59,962 nucleotides of DNA from Chlorobiota bacterium (lineage in GTDB: Bacteria; Bacteroidota; Ignavibacteria; Tepidaquicellales; OLB5). This document shows, in pieces, positions 53,144 to 59,962 of the stretch. The position numbers and the translations under genes were made by a program. The DNA lies in the NCBI GenBank assembly GCA_022616535.1, contig JAKEEM010000060.1:1-59962 (forward strand), given 5' to 3'. How positions within the stretch are numbered: position 1 is the first letter of the stretch; each line of letters starts with the position of its first letter. The notes below the pieces were generated by a model that saw nothing but the letters and a program-made list of their open reading frames with translations, searched no databases and was not told where the DNA came from.

Positions 53144-53974
53144 TTATTTTGATTTCTCGTTAAAGTTCTTCTCAAGATTTTTTCGCTCCTCATGGGACAA
53201 AAACTTTAAAACGAACGCCTCCTCGAGCGTTTCAAAATTTACAAATGACTCTACCTCGATTTCTTTAAACAGATTATCAACAGTTCCGACTGATGTTACA
53301 AAGCCAATCGGCAGACCCGCAGGGAAATGATTGCTGTACTCCGATGTTATAATTACATCGCCTGGGATAACATCGGAGCTTTTGGAAACATTTTTCATCA
53401 TCAGTTTGCCCTCGCCGTCCCACGAAATAATTCCGTCGACCCTGCTTCTCTGGTCTTTAGCGCTGACTTTCAATTCCTTATTAAAAAGTATTTGAGCAAT
53501 GCTGAAATTACTGCTTGTTGCAACTATTTTTCCAACCAGCCCTCGTTCAGTAATAACAGGCATACCCATTCTTACCGAATCTTTTTCCCCGATACTCAAA
53601 GTTATATTATTTCTTGTTTGGATAAGGGTTTTGCCTATTATTTTGCCTGTAACAATTCCGTAGCTAACTCTTTGCTTAAACTCAAGCATCTGCTTCAGGC
53701 GTAAATTTTCAAGCCTAAACTCTTTTAACTGGCTTAACTCTTTGGAAAGGTTAATGTTTGTTTCGCGGAGGTATTTATTTTCCTTCTCAAGCTCAAAAAC
53801 ATTTGGGATTATGGAAAAACCGCTCTGAACAACTCCGATTACATTAACAGCAATTGCCCTGATATAGCGGATTTGAAGATTATCATTTTGAAAAATCAGT
53901 ATAAGGCTTATAATAATTAAAACTGAAAATATTATATACTCTTTTAGATTTCCTAAATAAGAAAGAATTTTCAT
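53144..53974 (-). CDS. mreC: Rod-shape protein MreC
   Basis: 276 residues. One N-terminal helix, a coiled coil (about 60-100: ENKYLRETNINLSKELSQL), then two beta-barrel domains with GKIIGKTLIQTRNNITLSIG, PVITERGLVGKIV and DVIITSEYSNHFPAGLPIGFV, the MreC core. It binds PBP2 in the periplasm and activates synthesis. Lies 45 bp after mreB. Confidence 0.93.
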   Translation of the reverse strand: MKILSYLGNLKEYIIFSVLIIISLILIFQNDNLQIRYIRAIAVNVIGVVQSGFSIIPNVFELEKENKYLRETNINLSKELSQLKEFRLENLRLKQMLEFKQRVSYGIVTGKIIGKTLIQTRNNITLSIGEKDSVRMGMPVITERGLVGKIVATSSNFSIAQILFNKELKVSAKDQRSRVDGIISWDGEGKLMMKNVSKSSDVIPGDVIITSEYSNHFPAGLPIGFVTSVGTVDNLFKEIEVESFVNFETLEEAFVLKFLSHEERKNLEKNFNEKSK

Positions 53975-54019
53975 TTAAACGAGCTTGTAGTAAATAAAAG
54001 TTAATTCCTTTAAACGGAA

Positions 54020-55045
54020 TTAATATTTTTTGCTCTTAATCAGAACTTTGGAATACTTCTGCAAATCTTCCATAACCTTGCCTGCCCCGCGTACAACAGC
54101 AGTTAAGGGGTCTTCTGCAACGTGGACGGGCAGATTGGTTTCAAGCCTTATTCTTTCATCAAGTCCTTTGATTAAGGCGCCCCCGCCGCTGAGCATTATG
54201 CCCCTGTCCAAAATATCGGATGCAAGCTCGGGAGGAGTGCTCTCAAGGGCCACTTTTACTGCTCTTATTACCTGATTAACCGGCTCGCTGAGCGCTTCTC
54301 GGATTTCAATCGAGCTTACCTCCGTCATCTTAGGCAATCCCGAAACAAGGTCGCGTCCTTTAACTTCGATGATAACTTCTTCTTTTAAGGGCATAACGGA
54401 GCCCACCTGGCACTTAATTTCTTCTGCTGTTCGTTCGCCGATTAAAATGTTGTAATTCTTCCGGAAATATTCAACTATTGCAATATTCAATTCATCACCG
54501 GCAACACGAATCGAAGCGCCGTTTGCAATTCCGGAAAGGGAAATAACCGCAATTTCCGTTGTGCCTCCGCCGATATCTATTATCATATTTCCAACCGGTG
54601 ATGATACATCAAGTCCCACGCCTATTGCAGCCGCCATCGGTTCGGCAAGCAGGTAAACTTCTTTTGCTCCTGCATGTTCGGCTGAATCTCTCACTGCTCG
54701 TTTTTCAACTTCGGTTATTCCGCTTGGAACGCAAATTACAATTCTTGTGCTCGGGAAAATGCTTGAATGAACCTTTTTGATAAAATTGCGAAGCATTCCC
54801 TCCGCAATTTCGAAATCAGCTATAACACCGTCACCCATCGGGCGGATTGTTTTAATCCCCTTATGGGTTTTCTCGTGCATTTGCTTTGCTTCATGCCCGA
54901 CTGCAATGATTTTTTTCGTTGTTTCGTCAAAAGCAACTATAGAGGGTTCATTGAGTATTATTCCTTTGCCCTTTATGTATATAAGAGTGTTAGCAGTTCC
55001 TAAGTCGATTGCTATATCAGCAGAAAGAAAACCAAATAATGACAT
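54020..55045 (-). CDS. mreB: Rod-shape-determining actin homologue MreB
   Basis: 341 residues. Actin-fold ATPase: phosphate-1 ADIAIDLGTANTL, IVICVPSGITEVEKRAV, phosphate-2 IIDIGGGTTEIAVIS, adenosine GIMLSGGGALIKG. It makes membrane filaments that guide the elongasome. First gene of mreB-mreC-mreD-mrdA-rodA-pyrF-DUF2851. Confidence 0.97.
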   Translation of the reverse strand: MSLFGFLSADIAIDLGTANTLIYIKGKGIILNEPSIVAFDETTKKIIAVGHEAKQMHEKTHKGIKTIRPMGDGVIADFEIAEGMLRNFIKKVHSSIFPSTRIVICVPSGITEVEKRAVRDSAEHAGAKEVYLLAEPMAAAIGVGLDVSSPVGNMIIDIGGGTTEIAVISLSGIANGASIRVAGDELNIAIVEYFRKNYNILIGERTAEEIKCQVGSVMPLKEEVIIEVKGRDLVSGLPKMTEVSSIEIREALSEPVNQVIRAVKVALESTPPELASDILDRGIMLSGGGALIKGLDERIRLETNLPVHVAEDPLTAVVRGAGKVMEDLQKYSKVLIKSKKY

Positions 55046-55107
55046 TTACCTGTGAGTCCTATAAGATATATTTAACATAAAAATGAAAAATTCAAAAAAC
55101 TAATCGG

Positions 55108-55115
55108 CAAATATA
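55108..55115 (-). promoter_or_regulatory. Candidate -7 box for the mre operon
   Basis: CAAATATA on the plus strand reads TATATTTG on the minus strand, 62 bp before the mreB start. No clear -33 element at the usual spacing. Confidence 0.4.
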
Positions 55116-55146
55116 CAGTTTAATTTCAATTAAATAAGTAAACTTT

Positions 55147-56664
55147 TTAGTGCTTAAAATGCCTTATGCCTGTGAAGACCATAGTAAGTCCGTTCTCATT
55201 GGCGGCTTTGATGACTTCATCGTCTTTAACGGAACCACCGGGCTGGATTACTGCTTTAGCTCCCGCTTTGGCAGCCTCGATTACTCCGTCAGGGAAGGGG
55301 AAAAAAGCATCGGATGCAACGGAGCTGCCCTGTAAATCCATACCGAATCTTTTTGCCTTTTGCACAGCAAGTATTGAAGAATCAACCCTTGAGGGCTGAC
55401 CCCCGCCTATTCCCACTGTTTGCAGGTTTTTAGCATACACAACCGAATTTGACTTGGTATGCTTGCAGACTTTCATCGCAAAAATCATATCACGAATTTC
55501 ATCGTCAGTGGGTTTTCTTTGGGTAACGACTTTAAGTTCGGATTCATTTACAACAATATCATCCCAGGTCTGCATAAGCATTCCGCCGGTGACGGTTTTT
55601 AATTCATTAACAGTTAAACCTTTCAAAAGGATGCATTTGATAAGCTGTCTGTTTTTCTTCTTCAGTAAAAAATTAAAAGCATCGTCGCTGTATTTCGGAG
55701 CTATTACAATATCGGTTTTGATTTTATCAATCTCCTGTGCAGTCTTCAAATCCATTTCATTATTAATTATTATTATTCCGCCAAATCTTGATACATTATC
55801 ACATGCTAAAGCTTTTAAATATGCTTTTGTAATATTATCGTCACATGCAACACCGCTTGGATTTGTATGCTTTATAATTGCGCAAGCCGGCTGGTCAAAC
55901 TCATTAATAAGATTATAAGCAGCGTCGATATCAAGAATGTTGATATATGATAATTCCCTGCCGTGGAGCTTCTCAAAAACTTTATCGAATCCTTCTTCAC
56001 CAATGTTATAAAGAACCGCTTTCTGGTGGGGATTTTCTCCGTATCTTAATTCATTATAGCCGGTGTAGTAAATATCGAATATTCCGCTTTTCTGTCCGGA
56101 AATTTTTCTGAAATAATTTGCAATGCTTATGTCATAAGATGCGATGAATTCAAATGCATCGGCGGCTAAGAGTTGATTTATATTCTTATTTTTTTCCAGT
56201 GCATCAATATATATTTTATACTGCAAGGGATGGACTATAACTCCGACATCAGCGAAATTTTTTGCCGCCGCACGGATTAGCGAAACCCCGCCGATATCAA
56301 TCTGCTCAATTGCTTCCTGAGCTGTGCAATCGGGATTGCTGATGGTTTCCTTGAAAGGATAAAGATTTACGCACACCAAATCGAACGGCTTAAAGCCGTA
56401 TTTTTCGGCTTCTTTCAAATGGCTTGGATTGCTTTTATCGGCTAAAATTCCCGCAAAAATCATATGCTGAAGCGTTTTAACCCTGCCGCCGAGGACTTCT
56501 GGTGAGCCGGTAATTTCCTCAATTGTGGTGAGCTTTATGCCGTTTTCACGCAGGAGCTTTGCCGTTCCGCTTGTGGATACAATTTCAAATCCTTTACTTA
56601 CAAGCTCTTTAGCAAACTCAGCAACTGCTGATTTATCATATACGCTTATTAATGCTCTTTTCAT
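55147..56664 (-). CDS. purH: Bifunctional AICAR transformylase/IMP cyclohydrolase
   Basis: 505 residues. An N-terminal MGS-like IMP cyclohydrolase domain ([27 protein letters not shown]) precedes the AICAR formyltransferase domain with [35 protein letters not shown] and [12 protein letters not shown]. It carries out the last two steps of IMP synthesis. Lies 13 bp after purN. Confidence 0.96.
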   Translation of the reverse strand: MKRALISVYDKSAVAEFAKELVSKGFEIVSTSGTAKLLRENGIKLTTIEEITGSPEVLGGRVKTLQHMIFAGILADKSNPSHLKEAEKYGFKPFDLVCVNLYPFKETISNPDCTAQEAIEQIDIGGVSLIRAAAKNFADVGVIVHPLQYKIYIDALEKNKNINQLLAADAFEFIASYDISIANYFRKISGQKSGIFDIYYTGYNELRYGENPHQKAVLYNIGEEGFDKVFEKLHGRELSYINILDIDAAYNLINEFDQPACAIIKHTNPSGVACDDNITKAYLKALACDNVSRFGGIIIINNEMDLKTAQEIDKIKTDIVIAPKYSDDAFNFLLKKKNRQLIKCILLKGLTVNELKTVTGGMLMQTWDDIVVNESELKVVTQRKPTDDEIRDMIFAMKVCKHTKSNSVVYAKNLQTVGIGGGQPSRVDSSILAVQKAKRFGMDLQGSSVASDAFFPFPDGVIEAAKAGAKAVIQPGGSVKDDEVIKAANENGLTMVFTGIRHFKH

Positions 56665-56677
56665 CTTGTTCTTTTTT

Positions 56678-57327
56678 TCATTTAAAGTAAACTCTTTTCC
56701 CCTTTACAACCGCTTTTTTCGATTCAAACAATTTTATTGCCTCCGGATACAGCCTGTGTTCGGTTTTCAAAACTCTTTTTTGCAGTTCTTCTGGCGTGTC
56801 ATCGTCTTCAACCTTAACTGCTTTTTGTATAACAATGGGACCGCTATCATACTTGTCATCAACAATGTGGACGGTTGCACCCGTAACTTTTGCGTCTGAT
56901 TCCAAAACCGCTTCGTGTACATAAATTCCGTACATCCCTTTCCCACCGAATGAAGGAAGCAGTGCGGGGTGAATATTTATAATTTTGTTTTTGAATTTTC
57001 TAATTATAACCGGATTGATTTTTTCATATAGCCGGCAAGGACAATCAAACCAATATTAAACTCTTTAAGCAAGGAAAGAAATTTTTTTACGAACTCCGCT
57101 TCTGAGCTGAATAATTTCTGCGATAAATGATAAGCTGGAATACCGTTTCGTTTTGCGGTTAGTAACGCGCCTGAAGCCGAATTATTGCTGATTACTAAAA
57201 CAACTTTGGAGGAAATTTTGCCTGTTTTCTGCGCTTTAATAATTGCCTTTAAGTTCGAGCCTTTGCCTGAAGCCAAAACGCATAAATTCAAACCCAACTT
57301 GTACGGAAATTTAATGATTTTAAGCAA
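56678..57327 (-). pseudogene. purN: Phosphoribosylglycinamide formyltransferase, interrupted by one frameshift
   Basis: The first part has the PurN N-terminus LASGKGSNLKAI and LIVLAGYMKK. The frame then fails in ATGAAAAAATCAATCC. One extra A (seven rather than six) restores NPVIIRKFKNKIINIHPALL and leads without a stop into the second part MYGIYVHEAVLESDAKVTG, with the catalytic Asn-x-His (NIH) and Asp (DDKYDSGPIV) present. The restored protein, about 200 residues, is the normal size. Start unsure: TTG 57327 or TTG 57291. The gene is needed for purine synthesis and sits in a purN-purH operon, so a base-calling deletion is more likely than real decay. Confidence 0.87.
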
Positions 57328-57363
57328 AATTAACCAAAATTGTTTAAATAATCAATTAATTTA

Positions 57364-57394
57364 TTGAATAAAACGAGCAAAATTTGTATATTTG
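57364..57394 (+). promoter_or_regulatory. Bacteroidota-type promoter of rpmE
   Basis: TTG (57364-57366, in TTATTG) lies 20 bp before TATATTTG (57387-57394), an excellent fit to the Bacteroidota -33 TTTG / -7 TANNTTTG promoter. The L31 ATG is 33 bp beyond. Confidence 0.65.
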
Positions 57395-57427
57395 TAATCT
57401 CTAAAAGTCAAAAAAGGACATTATATA

Positions 57428-57676
57428 ATGAAAAAGGGACTGCACCCTAAGTATATGAAATGCGACGTAATCTGCAATTGCGGTGAAAACCGCGGGGTTT
57501 TGTTCACAACCCGCTCCACTGTGCCGCAAATTAAGGTCGAAATTTGCTCGTTCTGCCATCCGTATTTTACCGGTAAGCAGAAATTAGTCGATAGCGCGGG
57601 GCGCGTTGAAAAGTTCAACAGAAAATATAAGAAGAAAGCTAAAACCGAGGAAAAAACTCAGGAAGCTGCGACTTAA
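57428..57676 (+). CDS. rpmE: Ribosomal protein L31 (zinc-binding type)
   Basis: 82 residues. MKKGLHPKY start, zinc-type cysteines C16, C18, C40 and C43, and core [19 protein letters not shown] and [25 protein letters not shown] 50S subunit protein. A Lys/Glu-rich tail of about 14 residues is longer than in most. Single gene with its own promoter. Confidence 0.95.
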   Translation: MKKGLHPKYMKCDVICNCGENRGVLFTTRSTVPQIKVEICSFCHPYFTGKQKLVDSAGRVEKFNRKYKKKAKTEEKTQEAAT

Positions 57677-57764
57677 AACATCACATTTGAAAAGCATAAG
57701 CTTTTTAGCGTAAGCTTTTGAATACCAAATACAATTTTAAAATCCTCATTATACTATTTTAATT

Positions 57765-58985
57765 ATGAACATATGTATATTTGAGGATTTTTTAATTTCC
57801 AATCTGGCCCCTCTTAATTATTTAAGACATACTTCAAAACTCATCTGCGGAGTCTATACTTTGCAGGAAAAAATTTTAAATTACTTCCCTGCGAAGACAA
57901 AACTAACCCTGCATTCAAGAAAGTATCTTGCTGAATACCTGAGGGAAAAATTTCCGAAAGCTTGTGTGAATGAACTCCGCGAAAGTGATTACATTTTTTT
58001 AAACTCAAGGGTTTTATTCAGCAAACATGATTTAAAAAATATTGTTAAGCTGTTTAAGAAAGAAAAAAACTCCGCACTATTACAAAGTAAAAATATAATT
58101 GCATTCAATACCTCAGCGGATAACACCGAAAAGTTTAAGGAAATAATAAATCCGGACACAGATAATTTAATTGCATTTTCGGATATTGAGTGGCTTGGCT
58201 TAAATAAAATTGAAACAAACGATTTTAAAGTCATTAATTACCCGAGTGATTTAATTCTGTATAATGAAGACGAGTTAAATTACGATTTAAAAAACCCCGC
58301 AAAAAAGAAGCTCTACATATCAGCAAAAGCAAAAGTAAGCAAACAGGTTTCCTTCGATACTTCAAAAGGAAATATTTACATTGATAAAAATGCTGTAATT
58401 GAACCCTTTACTTACATTAAAGGTCCCGTTTATATTGGCGAAGGAACTCTGCTCCGCTCAGGCACAAAGCTCTACGGTCCGGTCAGAATCGGCGGCTTGT
58501 GCAAAGTCTCAGGCGAAATCACTAATTCCATTTTACACTGGTATGTTAACAAACAGCACCTTGGATTCTTAGGTCATTCATATTTGTGCGAGTGGGTCAA
58601 CTTAGGCGCGGGAACAACCACTAGCAATTTGAAGAACAATTATTCAAACATTTCACTCAATATTAACGGGGATGAAGTCAACACTAATTCGATTTTTCTC
58701 GGCAGCATAATCGGCGACCACACCAAAACAGGGATACAGACAATGCTCAATACAGGAACGATAATCGGTATCTCGTCCAATCTCTACGGCGCGGGGTTCC
58801 ATAATAAGCTCGTAAAATCATTTTCGTGGACTGATGCTTCAGCTAATCAAACTAAAGTTTATGAGCTTTCCAAAGCTCTCAGCACAGCAAAAATTTCTAT
58901 GACGAGGCGTGAGGCTGAAATGACAAAATCATACGAAGATATGTTTACCTGCGTTTTCAATAACAAAGATGAGCTGTTTGTTTAA
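57765..58985 (+). CDS. GlmU-family putative sugar nucleotidyltransferase/acyltransferase
   Basis: 406 residues of the bacteroidotal 'GlmU family' form. The N-terminal domain (about 1-180) lacks the GxGTRM nucleotide loop of true GlmU. A left-handed beta-helix with hexapeptide turns follows (about 190-370; IDKNAVIEPFTYIKGPVYIGEG, NLGAGTTTSNLKNNYSNI with the acetyl-CoA-site pattern). It may act on UDP-sugar or another hexose 1-phosphate; the reaction is not shown by sequence. Lies 88 bp after rpmE. Confidence 0.82.
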   Translation: MNICIFEDFLISNLAPLNYLRHTSKLICGVYTLQEKILNYFPAKTKLTLHSRKYLAEYLREKFPKACVNELRESDYIFLNSRVLFSKHDLKNIVKLFKKEKNSALLQSKNIIAFNTSADNTEKFKEIINPDTDNLIAFSDIEWLGLNKIETNDFKVINYPSDLILYNEDELNYDLKNPAKKKLYISAKAKVSKQVSFDTSKGNIYIDKNAVIEPFTYIKGPVYIGEGTLLRSGTKLYGPVRIGGLCKVSGEITNSILHWYVNKQHLGFLGHSYLCEWVNLGAGTTTSNLKNNYSNISLNINGDEVNTNSIFLGSIIGDHTKTGIQTMLNTGTIIGISSNLYGAGFHNKLVKSFSWTDASANQTKVYELSKALSTAKISMTRREAEMTKSYEDMFTCVFNNKDELFV

Positions 58986-59012
58986 TTTTGTTTAATTTGT
59001 TAGTTTTGTTTA

Positions 59013-59465
59013 ATGAAGATTTCCAAAAAAACTAAAGAGCTGATTGAAGAGCTTAATGAGTATTCCGGAGCAAAATTAAAAAACCCCGTTGAGCTTTCAT
59101 ACCTGGTTGAAATCGCATCGCTCTCGGAAAAAGATAAATTGTTTTACGATATACAGTTCATCGCAAAATACTTAAACGGACTCACGAAAATTCTACAAAC
59201 CAATGTAGACTTATCCTCCCAAAAAAACGGCGATAAGGTCTCAAACGAGGAAGCTAGGGAAAAAATTATGGGCGAGTTTAAAGCTAATATGGTCAAGCTC
59301 ACAAATTACCTAAAGGATTTGCTTCTTGAAGCCAATGAAAACGTGAAATCCGAACTTGAGAAAAAATATCTCTCGCTTAGCCGGGAATCAATGCAGAACC
59401 TCACAGCCCTTATTTATGATTTAAGCTGGCTGAAAAAGCTTAATAACACAAAACGCAGCAATTAA
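59013..59465 (+). CDS. Hypothetical all-helical protein
   Basis: 150 residues, no signal or membrane segment, predicted to be nearly all helix, Lys/Glu/Leu-rich (SKKTKELIEELNEYSGAKL, KANMVKLTNYLKDLLLEANENV). I do not recognise a family. Lies 27 bp after the GlmU-like gene on the same strand and probably shares its transcript. Confidence 0.65.
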   Translation: MKISKKTKELIEELNEYSGAKLKNPVELSYLVEIASLSEKDKLFYDIQFIAKYLNGLTKILQTNVDLSSQKNGDKVSNEEAREKIMGEFKANMVKLTNYLKDLLLEANENVKSELEKKYLSLSRESMQNLTALIYDLSWLKKLNNTKRSN

Positions 59466-59645
59466 TGATTAGTAATTAATAATTAGTAATTAATAATAAT
59501 TTCGGATTGCGGATTTGTTATTTCGGCAAACTTTTTTTGCCTTTTTCTTTTTTACTTTTGCTTTTTTACTTTTTAATATTCGATTTTTGATTTTTAATTT
59601 GTCATTTGAGCTTTGAAATTTGCCTGCCTGCAGCAGGCAGGACAT
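59463..59645. repeat. Repeat-rich gene-free tract at the right end
   Basis: Holds two direct copies of a 14-bp unit (TTAGTAATTAATAA-like, 59470-59497), a TTCGGATTGCGGATTT tract (59501-59516), a C/T-rich low-complexity run (59530-59610) and a perfect palindrome CCTGCCTG-CAG-CAGGCAGG (59623-59641). It mirrors the left end (388-639) in content and order. Confidence 0.6.
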
Positions 59646-59962
59646 TTAAAAAATACCACCATGGTGGATTTAATCCCGCACGTAAATTATGTACGGGACA
59701 AGTTTTGAAAGTGGGATTGTGACTCCTGCCTGCCTTGTGGGCTTACCTCGTGAGTTGGCAGCTATACTCGACTGTTGGAGACTCGCCCCGATTGCTCGGG
59801 GGACAATAAAGCATAAGCTTTGGAGCCATGTCCGGTAAAAATCACTGAACAACGGTTCTTCCAAAAATCTCACGTTAGCTTAGCGTGAGTGAAGCACAGT
59901 CTTATACTTTAGAGTCGTCGCCTTAAGAGCCCTAAGCTTTCCCCGCCGCCGGAATACCCCAA
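59646..59962 (-). repeat. Structured repeat element, right copy (inverted; candidate ncRNA, cut by contig end)
   Basis: Reverse complement of 91-389 with scattered differences. The CTCACG/CGTGAG stem and the CCCCGA-GCAA-TCGGGG tetraloop hairpin are unchanged. It has an insertion of about 30 nt that holds its own inverted repeat (about 59674-59696), and its terminator-like stem reads CCACC-AT-GGTGG (59656-59667). Loop sequences differ more than stems (for example CTTTAGCTAA against CTAAGCTAA). The contig ends inside the element. Confidence 0.7.

Noticed and set aside
57010-57030. Programmed -1 frameshift in purN
   Set aside because: The run is only six A preceded by G, a poor slippery site, and PurN is not known to be made this way. 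An indel is simpler.
59820-59862. Group II intron domain V (GAGCC...GGTTC about 36 nt apart)
   Set aside because: The inner stem does not pair properly in either copy, and the shared repeat runs on far past the place where an intron should end.

Overview
The window looks like a chromosomal contig from an uncultured low-GC diderm of the Bacteroidota/Ignavibacteria side of the FCB group. Seven secreted proteins end in a type IX secretion (T9SS) sorting domain built on YPNPFNP, a form typical of Ignavibacteria and relatives. Several genes have a Bacteroidota-type -7 box (TANNTTTG). The cell is a rod with a full mreBCD/PBP2/RodA set. No tRNA, rRNA, CRISPR array or prophage was seen.

Layout. 1-640: inward-facing end of a structured repeat, followed by palindromes and low-complexity tracts. 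640-1997: arsenic operon arsR-arsM with a strong dyad operator. 2065-7894: minus-strand run yggS, divIVA-like, purine nucleoside phosphorylase, a degenerate PNP paralogue, DUF2905, homocysteine methyltransferase, and a secreted SBBP beta-propeller protein. 8045-12383: secreted peptidylarginine-deiminase-like enzyme, SnoaL-like, VOC and AraC genes, and a degenerate REP-associated transposase relative. 12486-15111: Cpx-like two-component system with a Spy/CpxP-type protein. 15289-17144: outer-membrane barrel and secreted DUF1028 protein. 17253-19483: Nudix-ribD-ribE. 19546-21092: frameshifted 5'-nucleotidase.

21211-37912 is a nearly gapless 11-gene run. It holds a flippase, a methyltransferase, six glycosyltransferase-type genes, the T9SS sortase PorU, a large T9SS cargo protein and a second methyltransferase. 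Three more cargo genes follow (38153-42693). This suggests that the glycan made by the cluster is the cell-surface anchor to which PorU attaches T9SS cargo, as A-LPS is in Porphyromonas. 43108-47330 holds a DUF5916 protein and a BamA/TamA-like protein. 47327-55045 is the rod-shape operon mreB-mreC-mreD-mrdA-rodA-pyrF-DUF2851. 55147-57327 is purN-purH, with purN frameshifted. 57428-59465 holds rpmE, a GlmU-like gene and an unknown gene. The right end is an inverted copy of the left-end repeat.

Most notable: (1) an inverted pair of about 300-nt, strongly structured, terminator-ended repeat elements bounding the contig; (2) translational coupling of a glycan cluster to PorU; (3) a REP-associated-transposase homologue without its HUH motif, next to a REP-like palindrome, with another palindrome apparently forming the C-terminus of the PNP paralogue; (4) that PNP paralogue lacking most catalytic and phosphate-site residues; (5) a T9SS-exported PPAD-like deiminase; (6) two frameshifts that are each repaired by one extra A in an A-run, which suggests homopolymer under-calling.
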